Below, piece after piece: positions 1 to 7,236 of a DNA stretch of 64,000 bases (positions are counted from its first letter, which is position 1; each line of letters starts with the position of its first letter). Position numbers and translations under genes: made by a program. The DNA lies in contig NZ_CP034235.1 in NCBI RefSeq assembly GCF_009728935.1, positions 2,828,001 through 2,892,000 on the forward strand, in the 5' to 3' direction. This stretch comes from Paenibacillus psychroresistens (GTDB lineage Bacteria; Bacillota; Bacilli; Paenibacillales; NBRC-103111). The notes under the pieces are model-generated. The model was not told the DNA's origin. It saw only the letters and a list, made by a program, of their open reading frames with translations, and ran no database searches.

Positions 1-42
1 GGCTGGACTATTTCACTACTAACTGATTCTGAAAGGATTATA

Positions 43-309
43 ATGAGGCTAAAATTAGGTGTTTTTATTATCATGTTTACATTAGTAATGAATGCTTGCA
101 GTAGTTATGAAATAACTCGAATAAACAGTAAGACTTCAGGAAATACAGAGCTTGATAGCATGATGATGCTGAGATACAAGTAACAAGAACCTGGGAAAAC
201 GATGAGAAAGATCAAACTTCGTATTCAATTATCAAAGATAAGGGATTATGGTAAATGGACAATCGGTTTTAAGAATTTTGTTGGTAAGAGTCGGTATGTT
301 ATTATATGA
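43..309 (+). pseudogene. disrupted small lipoprotein gene
   Basis: An ATG at 43 follows a GAAAGGA ribosome site and opens a 46-codon frame ending at TAA 181-183. It begins with a short signal peptide and a lipobox-like MNAC, so the product would be a lipoprotein. Hydrophilic, protein-like sequence continues in a second frame from about 159 (DAEIQVTRTWEN...) to a stop at 252, and again in a third frame from 250 to TGA 307. The simplest reading is one gene with two frameshifts. A genuine 46-residue lipoprotein is the alternative. No family is recognised. Confidence 0.4.
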
Positions 310-329
310 TTCGAGAGGCAGTGATAATA

Positions 330-830
330 ATGAACAACAAAACAAGCGATATAACTCATGATTTTAGCGATCCTATCCCATTGCAGGTACTTTCAGTTGA
401 TAAAGCGTACGACCTTATCCCTAAAGAGAAAGGTGTTTACATAATCCTTCGAGATAGTAGTGAACCTGTAGTTTTCTTAGAGGAAAGTGTAGGAGGGCAT
501 TTTAAGAATCAAGATCCGACCGTATCTATTAAAGTATTATCAAAAAAATGGATTCCGGATACGGAAATACTGTACATCGGTCAATGTGGGTCAGGTATAT
601 CAAAAGGAACTCTACGTTCTAGAATTAAACAATACATGGATTTTGGGAATGGCAAACCTGTTGGGCACTGGGGCGGCAGGTATATCTGGCAAATTTCCGA
701 TCATAAAGATCTATTCATCGTATTTAAAGCTGTTCCAGACGATGAGGATCCTCGAGAGGTTGAGCAAGAATTAATTTACAGGTTTATGAAAGTTTACGGG
801 GATCTTCCATTTGCTAATACAAATAAATAA
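330..830 (+). CDS. GIY-YIG domain-containing protein
   Basis: The product is 166 residues from ATG 330, which has AGAGG 11 bases upstream; an in-frame ATG at 306 overlaps the preceding debris and lacks a good ribosome site. The GIY-YIG fold signature is visible: KGVYII near residues 33-38, YIG at 82-84, an arginine in the LRSR segment near 95-98, and a glutamate-rich EVEQEL near 143-148 where the catalytic Glu normally lies, followed by a late Asn near 163. GIY-YIG domains cut or bind DNA in repair, restriction and mobile elements. Here the domain is almost the whole protein, so the target is unknown. It is preceded by a degraded gene, which may mark this as an accessory stretch. Confidence 0.7.
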   Translation: MNNKTSDITHDFSDPIPLQVLSVDKAYDLIPKEKGVYIILRDSSEPVVFLEESVGGHFKNQDPTVSIKVLSKKWIPDTEILYIGQCGSGISKGTLRSRIKQYMDFGNGKPVGHWGGRYIWQISDHKDLFIVFKAVPDDEDPREVEQELIYRFMKVYGDLPFANTNK

Positions 831-886
831 AGCCAATAAAACATATGCTAGATTACATACCATTTTACAACAAAAGGGGATTACCT

Positions 887-2659
887 ATGTTCAACCGGCG
901 GTTAGCTAGACTATCATCTAAAGCTCTCTTCGTTTTTCTATTATTCCTATTGTCGATGATATTCTTGGCTGCTTCCGCATTCGCAGCAGTTGATAGCAAG
1001 TCAATTTCCGTAATGATTGATGGAAAAGAGCAGCAATATGAGCAGTCGCCGCTAATTGAAAAGGGACATACCTTAGTGCCGTTGCGTGCCATTTTTGAAG
1101 CATTAGGTGCAGAGATTAAATGGAATGCAGTGACTCGCACTGCAACTGCAACTAAAGATGATATAGAAGTTGTAATCACAATCGGTCAAAAAACAGCCTA
1201 TGTGAACAGTCGCCCACAGCTGCTCGATGTGAGTGCTCAAATCATCAATGGGCATACGATGGTTCCGCTTCGCTTCATTAGTCAAGCTTTTGGAGCTTAT
1301 GTGAATTGGCGGCCTTCGACGAATACAGTAGCTATTAAAACGACTAGGATAACTCCTGAAACCTCCAAGCTCCAAATGCCTCTAAAAGCTGTCGAATCGG
1401 CTCCAATTGAAGCAGTAACAAGTCCGAATGGTATACCTCAAATAGAAGAGGCAGTTCTACTTAAAGCACCTTTAAACCCACCTCTAGCAACTCCAATGTT
1501 TACGGTTCCATTGTCTGAGTTAAGTCGAAATTGGAAGTCTTTTGATACCGTTCATTTCAGAATCTACTATTATGATCAAGAGAGAGAGCAAGATATAATC
1601 ATCCAATCGCAATATTTTGATGAAATTTACGAGATATTATTAATAGAATTCGGCCATCCTATGCCTGAACAAATACCGGTTTATTTCTATAATGAAACCG
1701 ATTACTTAGCAATCAAGGAGCTTCCGCCATGGTCCATTGCTGCTTGGGAACCAGCAACGGATAGCATGAAAATTAAATTAGAAGCTGCCCACGTCAATAA
1801 TCAGGACTTAATGAGTTTTAGACATGAGCTTACTCATGCGATCACTTTATCTTCTATTGATTCCTCTCTCTATGAAGCACCAACCTGGTTTATGGAAGGG
1901 GCAGCCACTTATTTTGAACAAGCACAGCCTTACTATGATCTAGCGCGTTCTAGAGTATTGTATAAAGCTCTGCAAGATAATAAGTTAATTGCTTTCTCGG
2001 ATATTGCAGCAGATTCTACTAAATGGCTTGAAGCGGATGTTGGGCTAATTTATGCAGAAGCTCAATCGTTTTACGGATACCTTGTTGCTCAATATGGAGA
2101 AACGAATATTAATGAGATTTACTACACAGCAGACAACTTCACAAAAGTGATAGATCAGATAACAAACCATTCACTAGCGGATCTTGAAGCCAGTTGGAAA
2201 TTAGCATTAGCTCAAAGCTACTCAACAGCAACACCTCTTAACGGGCAAATATTTTTTATGGAAGGAGCTTGGTATGAAGGTGGGATTAAAAATGGCTTGC
2301 AGGAGGGACAGGGTAAATATTTTGACAATGATAAATTAGTATATTCTGGAGAGTATAAGGATGGGAAATTCGAAGGACAAGGTGTTTTTTTCTATAAGGG
2401 TGGAGCTGTCTACAAGGGTGAAATGAAAGCAGGAAGTCCAAATGGTTACGGCAAATATTATTGGGCTGAAGGGGACCACTATGAAGGGAATCTGGTGAAT
2501 GGTGAATTCGAAGGGCAAGGTATTTATTATTGGATAAATGGGGACGTTTATACAGGAGAATGGAAGGCTGGCAAACAGAACGGCCAAGGAACTATTCGCA
2601 ATGCTGATGGATCTGATTTTTCAGGATTATTTATAGATGGTGAAATCGCATACTCTTAA
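887..2659 (+). CDS. secreted copper amine oxidase N-domain / zinc metallopeptidase / MORN-repeat protein
   Basis: The start is ATG 887, seven bases after AAAGGGGA; an in-frame ATG at 845 has no ribosome site. The 590-residue product has a signal peptide ending near AFAA. It then carries a copper amine oxidase N-terminal-type domain (about 39-150, with two copies of the hallmark VPLR(A/F)I). A gluzincin-like region follows, with HELTH at 313-317 and a third-ligand Glu near 337 in WFMEGAATYFE. The tail (about 450-590) holds five to six MORN repeats of the YxGexkdGkxxGxG type. It is probably exported or wall-associated and may cleave protein. The domain functions are inferred from family signatures, and the combination is unusual. 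No operon partner is seen. Confidence 0.75.
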   Translation: MFNRRLARLSSKALFVFLLFLLSMIFLAASAFAAVDSKSISVMIDGKEQQYEQSPLIEKGHTLVPLRAIFEALGAEIKWNAVTRTATATKDDIEVVITIGQKTAYVNSRPQLLDVSAQIINGHTMVPLRFISQAFGAYVNWRPSTNTVAIKTTRITPETSKLQMPLKAVESAPIEAVTSPNGIPQIEEAVLLKAPLNPPLATPMFTVPLSELSRNWKSFDTVHFRIYYYDQEREQDIIIQSQYFDEIYEILLIEFGHPMPEQIPVYFYNETDYLAIKELPPWSIAAWEPATDSMKIKLEAAHVNNQDLMSFRHELTHAITLSSIDSSLYEAPTWFMEGAATYFEQAQPYYDLARSRVLYKALQDNKLIAFSDIAADSTKWLEADVGLIYAEAQSFYGYLVAQYGETNINEIYYTADNFTKVIDQITNHSLADLEASWKLALAQSYSTATPLNGQIFFMEGAWYEGGIKNGLQEGQGKYFDNDKLVYSGEYKDGKFEGQGVFFYKGGAVYKGEMKAGSPNGYGKYYWAEGDHYEGNLVNGEFEGQGIYYWINGDVYTGEWKAGKQNGQGTIRNADGSDFSGLFIDGEIAYS

Positions 2660-2727
2660 TATAGACTAGCTTCTCTTAAAAAAGTATCGAGAATAGGCTG
2701 CTGTCTCGTCGCAAATATAAACTAATG

Positions 2728-2736
2728 CATACTATA
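2728..2736 (+). promoter_or_regulatory. possible sigma-E/K-type -10 element
   Basis: CATACTATA fits the CATANNNTA -10 pattern of mother-cell sporulation sigma factors. It lies about 53 bases before the ATG of a sporulation-like miniprotein. No convincing -35 element was found, so this is tentative. Confidence 0.25.
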
Positions 2737-2788
2737 GGACTATCCCACCTAGTAGGTTTTTATTTAGTTATAGATCGGAGACCTGCAA

Positions 2789-2863
2789 ATGAGTCAACGA
2801 CAAGGCTTGGTTCTAGTTCTTGTACTGTTTATTTTATTGGTCATTCTTTCATTAGTCCTATAA
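2789..2863 (+). CDS. 24-residue membrane miniprotein, YjcZ-like
   Basis: A tiny gene of 24 codons with GGAG nine bases before ATG 2789. The product is MSQRQG followed by an almost purely hydrophobic helix (LVLVLVLFILLVILSLVL), ending exactly at the helix end. This is the look of the YjcZ family of sporulation miniproteins, whose members end in a LVVLFILL-type helix; the usual Gly-rich head is missing here. A strong terminator follows at once. It sits beside a spore-specific locus and has a mother-cell-type -10 sequence upstream. It is too short for routine gene callers. Whether it is translated is inference. Confidence 0.5.
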   Translation: MSQRQGLVLVLVLFILLVILSLVL

Positions 2864-2875
2864 TTTTATCAGCAA

Positions 2876-2917
2876 CAAAAAAACAGCCTCAACTTCTAAG
2901 TTGACGGCTGTTTTTTT
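2876..2917. terminator. bidirectional terminator
   Basis: The inverted repeat AACAGCC(T)CAACTT / AAGTTGACGGCTGTT has a three-base loop, with a T run on the right and an A run on the left. It can stop both the miniprotein transcript (+) and the DUF1657 gene (-). Confidence 0.85.
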
Positions 2918-2929
2918 GCGTTCTTTAAT

Positions 2930-3136
2930 TTAAAAACCTTTGTATTGCGGTTCTTCATTCTCTAACTGGCTTACACGAGTACTTACAGAATCAACGATTT
3001 GCTGAGCGGAGACTGAAGCATTTTCAAACAAGGTTTTTGCTTCTTGATTTTCTGTGCTTAAGGCAAATTGTTCTAGACTAGCTTGCGCACTTTTTAAAGA
3101 GGCTAAGCAAGTTTTTACATCTGATGCGACTGTCAT
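2930..3136 (-). CDS. DUF1657 domain-containing protein
   Basis: A 68-residue, mostly helical protein with the family hallmarks MTVASDVKTCLASLKSAQ at the start and EEPQYKGF at the end. This is full length for DUF1657. A GGAGGG ribosome site lies just before the ATG. These proteins are encoded next to DUF421 (YetF) and spoVAC/AD/AE genes in spore formers, which is the arrangement here, except that this gene is divergent from the others. Function is unknown; the context points to the spore inner membrane or to dipicolinate handling. A CATATTA sequence on the minus strand (3167-3173) could be part of a forespore sigma-G -10, though no matching -35 was found. Confidence 0.85.
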   Translation of the reverse strand: MTVASDVKTCLASLKSAQASLEQFALSTENQEAKTLFENASVSAQQIVDSVSTRVSQLENEEPQYKGF

Positions 3137-3271
3137 CGTTTTCCCTCCTAATTTTCTTACCCTAGCTAATATGCACCTTATTTCTAAAAAGCATGTAAAA
3201 AAATAAATTCATACATTTACAAGGATTAGCAAATAATTTTAAGGTACTTTCGAAAGAGAGGATGAATCGAA

Positions 3272-4132
3272 GTGCCAGATTGGAGCTTAATATTTGTTCG
3301 TTCTGTTGGGGCTATCGTGATGTTATTTGTGATCGCGCGTATTTTAGGTAAAAAACAAATATCACAGCTAACTTTTTTTGAGTATATTTTTGGAATTACA
3401 TTAGGTGAGCTTGCTGGGTTTATGTCAACTGACATTGAAGGCAATTATCTGCATGGCATTGTCGCATTAGCGACTTGGTTTGTATTTGCTTATTTGTTTG
3501 AAATAATCACAATGAAAAGTATTTTTCTACGAAAATTAGTCGAAGGAGAAGGGACTGTCATGATAAAGGATGGTAAAGTGCTGGAGGCAAATTTGAAAAA
3601 AGAACGGTTTACAGGTGATGAATTAATGCAATCGTTACGCAAGAAAAATGTCTTCAATTTGGCAGATGTTGAGTTTGCTCTATTAGAGTCAAGCGGTAAT
3701 TTAAGTGTATTAGTGAAACAAGAAAATCAACCGGTTACTCCTAAAGATTTGGGTGTTAAGGTTGTTGCACAGCCCGAATCGCAGATAGTTATTAATGATG
3801 GTGAAATTATGGAGGAGCCATTAGCGATTATTGGGTTTACTAAAGTATGGCTTAATAAAGAGCTTGATAAGCGAGACACACCAATTAATAGTGTGTTTTT
3901 AGGGCAGCTGGATGCTCAGGGAAAGCTATATCTCGATCTATATGAGGATCAATTAGACAAACCACGCTTGCAGAATAGAACGATACTAAGGGCAACTTTA
4001 AAGAAATGTGAAGCAGATCTTAAGCTTTTTGGTTTAGCCACTAAAAGCAAAACAGCACGAAAAATGTATGCCGAGCAAGTCACAAAAATCAGAAAAATAA
4101 TACAAACGCTGGAGCCATTATTGGAGCGTTAA
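3272..4132 (+). CDS. 2Duf-like membrane protein: DUF421 (YetF) with DUF1657-like tail
   Basis: 286 residues from a GTG start with GAGAGG upstream. Three membrane helices (about 3-25, 35-52, 58-80) and a soluble DUF421 domain to about 225 match the YetF family. The last 50 residues (RATLKKCEADLKLFGLAT... to LEPLLER) resemble a DUF1657 domain, so the protein has the two-domain layout called 2Duf. Published work on the mobile spoVA2 operon of Bacillus links a 2Duf protein to higher wet-heat resistance of spores, probably through the spore inner membrane. It is the first gene of a tight operon with spoVAC-spoVAD-spoVAE. The assignment of the tail is by eye, and a plain YetF is the alternative. 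Confidence 0.85.
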   Translation: MPDWSLIFVRSVGAIVMLFVIARILGKKQISQLTFFEYIFGITLGELAGFMSTDIEGNYLHGIVALATWFVFAYLFEIITMKSIFLRKLVEGEGTVMIKDGKVLEANLKKERFTGDELMQSLRKKNVFNLADVEFALLESSGNLSVLVKQENQPVTPKDLGVKVVAQPESQIVINDGEIMEEPLAIIGFTKVWLNKELDKRDTPINSVFLGQLDAQGKLYLDLYEDQLDKPRLQNRTILRATLKKCEADLKLFGLATKSKTARKMYAEQVTKIRKIIQTLEPLLER

Positions 4133-4145
4133 AAGGGAGGATATT

Positions 4146-4622
4146 ATGTCAAATGAAACCAAGAAAAAGCTAACTAAAACCCAGCAGGAGTACCAAGCCT
4201 TAGCCAAAACAATTGAACCCAAGCGACCTGTTATAACAAATTGTTTACGTGCATTTTTAGTAGGTGGATTCATTTGTTTAATTGGTCAGGGCTTGAGCTA
4301 TATGTTTATTCATGCTTTTGGCTTTACCAAGCAAACTGCAGGTGATCCTACTGTAGTAACATTAATTTTAATATCCGTTATCCTTACCAGCTTTGGTGTA
4401 TATGACCGTATTGCTCAATGGGCGGGTGCAGGCTCGGCTGTGCCTGTTACAGGTTTCGCAAATTCCATGTCGTCAGCGGCTATTGAGCATCGAAGTGAAG
4501 GTATTGTGTTGGGGGTTGGCGGTAATATGTTCAAAATAGCAGGAGGAGTTATTGTATTTGGCACTGTAGCCGCATTTGTTATTGGGATTATTAGCTATAT
4601 TTATCATGGAGGAGGGCATTGA
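4146..4622 (+). CDS. spoVAC: stage V sporulation protein AC
   Basis: 158 residues, with GGGAGG seven bases before the ATG. Four hydrophobic stretches and the family sequences FLVGGFICLIGQ, GVYDRIAQWAGAGSAVPVTGFANS and IEHRSEG identify SpoVAC. In B. subtilis it is a mechanosensitive-like membrane part of the channel that moves calcium dipicolinate into the forespore and out on germination. It is followed with no gap by spoVAD, whose ribosome site lies inside the end of this gene. The short upstream distance to the 2Duf-like gene indicates co-transcription. Confidence 0.95.
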   Translation: MSNETKKKLTKTQQEYQALAKTIEPKRPVITNCLRAFLVGGFICLIGQGLSYMFIHAFGFTKQTAGDPTVVTLILISVILTSFGVYDRIAQWAGAGSAVPVTGFANSMSSAAIEHRSEGIVLGVGGNMFKIAGGVIVFGTVAAFVIGIISYIYHGGGH

Positions 4623-4623
4623 A

Positions 4624-5640
4624 ATGCTGCAAGGACATCAAAGCTGGAAATTCACGAAGCGCCCGGTTCTTCTATCAACGGCAGCTATTGTAGGTCCTGA
4701 CGAAGGCAAAGGGCCACTTGCAGAGGATTTCGATATCGTGCATGGAGATATCACGATGGGTGAATCAACCTGGGAAAAATCGGAAAAGGTTATGATGGAG
4801 GAAGCAGCTAAGCTCGCCATTAAAAAAGCAAAGCTTACCAAAGAAAAAGTGAATTTCTATATCGGTGGAGATTTAATGAACCAGATCATAAGCAACAGCT
4901 TTGCTGCTCGAACCTTAGCTATTCCTTTTCTTGGTATATTTGGAGCTTGCTCGACCTCAATGGAAGGCTTGGCTTTGGCAGCAAATTTGGTAGATTCAGG
5001 GAGTGCTGATTATGTTATGGCAGGCACCTGCAGCCATAATAGTACAGTAGAGAAGCAATTTCGCTATCCCACCGAATATGGCTCTCAGAAGCCGCCTACA
5101 GCACAATTCACTGTAACAGGGGCGGGAGCAGCCATTGTAGCCAAACAAGGTAAAGGGCCTGTTATAACACGTGCTACGATGGGGCGAGTCATTGATATGG
5201 GGATAACGGATCCCTTTAATATGGGAGCAGCTATGGCGCCGGCAGCTTTAGATACCATTGAAGGACATTTTCGCGATTTTAAATGCGATCCATCTTATTA
5301 TGATCTTATCGTCACAGGTGATTTAGCAAGGGTAGGAAGTGAAATCATCCAAGCTTTATTTATTAAACATAATTTGAAAATCGACCCTGCTCAATATAAT
5401 GATTGTGGGTTAATGATGTATGATCGCGAGAAACAACATGTGCAAGCTGGTGGAAGCGGGGCTGGCTGTTCAGCTACAGTAACTTATGGACATTTGGTCA
5501 AAAAAATCCAAAAAGGTGAGCTGAAGCGCATACTCGTTGTGGCAACAGGCGCACTTTTATCACCATTAACGTTTCAGCAAGGGGAAAGCATTCCTTGTAT
5601 TGCTCATGCAGTTGCAATTGAACATGAAGGAGGTGCCTAA
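4624..5640 (+). CDS. spoVAD: stage V sporulation protein AD
   Basis: 338 residues from ATG 4624, one base after the spoVAC stop, with GGAGGAGGG just upstream; an in-frame ATG at 4576 inside spoVAC is unlikely. The sequence GQQSWKF-like start, [10 protein letters not shown], and [15 protein letters not shown] (thiolase-fold nucleophile-elbow region) are typical of SpoVAD. Family knowledge: it has a thiolase-like fold, binds dipicolinic acid directly and sits on the outer face of the spore inner membrane. It forms a unit with SpoVAC and SpoVAE. The length equals the B. subtilis protein. Confidence 0.96.
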   Translation: MLQGHQSWKFTKRPVLLSTAAIVGPDEGKGPLAEDFDIVHGDITMGESTWEKSEKVMMEEAAKLAIKKAKLTKEKVNFYIGGDLMNQIISNSFAARTLAIPFLGIFGACSTSMEGLALAANLVDSGSADYVMAGTCSHNSTVEKQFRYPTEYGSQKPPTAQFTVTGAGAAIVAKQGKGPVITRATMGRVIDMGITDPFNMGAAMAPAALDTIEGHFRDFKCDPSYYDLIVTGDLARVGSEIIQALFIKHNLKIDPAQYNDCGLMMYDREKQHVQAGGSGAGCSATVTYGHLVKKIQKGELKRILVVATGALLSPLTFQQGESIPCIAHAVAIEHEGGA

Positions 5641-5642
5641 TC

Positions 5643-6005
5643 ATGGAGAATATCATGCCTTTTGTATGGGCATTTATTGTTGGTGGAGCGATTTGTGTTC
5701 TAGGACAGCTCTTAATGGATGTTGGAAAGCTTACACCTGCTCATACAATGAGTTTACTTGTTGTCTTAGGAGCAGTTGTAGATGGATTAGGCTGGTATGA
5801 TCCGTTTATCCGTTTTGCAGGTGCTGGAGCTACCGTACCTATCACGAGTTTCGGAAATGCGTTAGTACATGGTGCTGTAACTAAACTGCATGAGGATGGC
5901 TGGATTGGCATTGTCACCAATATATTTGATGTAACAAGTGCCGGTATTTCCGCTGCGATTGTATTCTCCTTTTTTGCAGCATTGCTTTTTAAGCCCAAAG
6001 GTTGA
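5643..6005 (+). CDS. spoVAE: stage V sporulation protein AE
   Basis: 120 residues, starting two bases after the spoVAD stop, with AAGGAGGTG upstream. The sequence is a four-helix membrane protein with the paired family signatures [16 protein letters not shown] and [25 protein letters not shown], which mirror SpoVAC. It is the SpoVAE (SpoVAEb) membrane partner in dipicolinate transport. The operon ends here at a strong terminator. No spoVAA, AB or AF lies beside it, so this is the short three-gene version of the channel locus. Confidence 0.95.
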   Translation: MENIMPFVWAFIVGGAICVLGQLLMDVGKLTPAHTMSLLVVLGAVVDGLGWYDPFIRFAGAGATVPITSFGNALVHGAVTKLHEDGWIGIVTNIFDVTSAGISAAIVFSFFAALLFKPKG

Positions 6006-6028
6006 ATCCATTATAGCTGAATCTATGG

Positions 6029-6058
6029 AACGCTCAAAAAAATATTTGGGCGTTTTTT
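6029..6058 (+). terminator. terminator of the spoVA operon
   Basis: A ten-pair stem (AACGCTCAAA with TTTGGGCGTT, one G-U pair) directly before six Ts, 24 bases after the spoVAE stop. Confidence 0.85.
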
Positions 6059-6146
6059 GTATTTTCCCGAAACTTATAGCCATTTGTATACGTTTACTAT
6101 TAATAGAAAGACATAGACAAACAATATACATAATTTTACACTTAAG

Positions 6147-6176
6147 TTGTCTTTGTAATTGAAACGTAACTATATT
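6147..6176 (+). promoter_or_regulatory. candidate sigma-A promoter of the MoxR operon
   Basis: TTGTCT (6147-6152) and TATATT (6171-6176) with an 18-base spacer, about 100 bases before the MoxR start, in a very AT-rich stretch. Sequence match only. Confidence 0.4.
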
Positions 6177-6273
6177 TTTTAACCTATTTCTTGTAAAATA
6201 TGAATGAACCATGAAATTAGTTTATATTTACGGAATAGTTTATTTTATTCAAAAATTCTTAAGAGGAAGTGAC

Positions 6274-7233
6274 ATGATGGCTCACGCAAACGAAGATTCA
6301 AATCGGATTAAACAACTAAGAAAAAACTTGGAGAATTGTGTTTTAGGAAAACAAGATGAGATTGTATTGTTGTTAACCGCGTTTTTTGCTGGCGGACATG
6401 TCCTTCTCGAAGATGTACCTGGAACAGGTAAAACCAATTTAATTAAAGCTTTAGCCAGGTCGATAGATGGTCAATTCCGTCGTATTCAATGTAATCCGGA
6501 TCTACTGCCATCTGATATTACAGGCGTTTCTATTTACCATCCTAAGAATGAAGCTTTTATTTTCAGACCAGGACCGGTCATGACGAATATTCTGTTAACG
6601 GATGAAATTAATCGGGCAACCACTAAAACTCAGTCAGCACTGCTAGAAGCTATGGAAGAACGCTTTGTTACCGTGGATGGTGAAAGCTACGAGCTGCCTA
6701 AACCATTTCTGCTAATGGCTACTCAGAATCCAATTGATTTTGAAGGTACATATACTCTGCCAGAAGCACAATTGGATCGCTTTATGATGAAATTTAGTTT
6801 GGGATATCCGGATGAAGCAGCCGAAAACAAGATGGCATTGACACAAAGTGTTTCGAATCCTTTGGATGCATTGGCAGCAGTAATGACAGTGGATCAGGTC
6901 AATGATCTGCAGCAAAAAGTAAAAGAGGTTCATATCGACGAGGCAGTCATTGAATATACGGTTTCTTTGACGCGAAAAACGCGTGAAACGTCTACCATTT
7001 TTCTGGGAGCTAGCCCGAGAGCGACGCTAGCTTTAGTCCAAGCAGCTAAATCGTATGCCTTGATCCAAGACAGAGATTTTGTTATCCCTGACGATATTAA
7101 GTATTTAGCACCATTTGTATTGGGACATCGCATTTTATTGCAATCAGAAGCACGTATGCAAGGTTTAACGATTATTTCAGTATTAGACTCTGTAATGAAG
7201 CAGGTTAGAGTGCCCGTTCGATTGGAGCGATAA
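6274..7233 (+). CDS. MoxR family AAA+ ATPase
   Basis: 319 residues from ATG 6274 (a second ATG at 6277) with AGAGGA upstream. The frame is open back to 6211, but no ribosome site precedes that ATG. Walker A is in VPGTGKTNLIKALA, Walker B in LLTDEINRA, and the sensor region in MATQNPIDFEGTYTLPEAQLDRF; together they define the MoxR subfamily. MoxR ATPases act as chaperones that mature or assemble partner proteins and are nearly always linked to a DUF58 gene. Here a DUF58 gene and a transglutaminase gene follow at once, forming the common three-gene set. Confidence 0.92.
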   Translation: MMAHANEDSNRIKQLRKNLENCVLGKQDEIVLLLTAFFAGGHVLLEDVPGTGKTNLIKALARSIDGQFRRIQCNPDLLPSDITGVSIYHPKNEAFIFRPGPVMTNILLTDEINRATTKTQSALLEAMEERFVTVDGESYELPKPFLLMATQNPIDFEGTYTLPEAQLDRFMMKFSLGYPDEAAENKMALTQSVSNPLDALAAVMTVDQVNDLQQKVKEVHIDEAVIEYTVSLTRKTRETSTIFLGASPRATLALVQAAKSYALIQDRDFVIPDDIKYLAPFVLGHRILLQSEARMQGLTIISVLDSVMKQVRVPVRLER

Positions 7234-7236
7234 AGG

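Noticed and set aside
2240..2650. Possible tandem DNA repeat
   Set aside because: The periodicity is at the protein level (MORN repeats); the DNA units have diverged.
5862..6212. A 116-codon minus-strand reading frame over the end of spoVAE and its terminator
   Set aside because: It overlaps spoVAE and the terminator, has no ribosome site, and its product is low-complexity without any family pattern.
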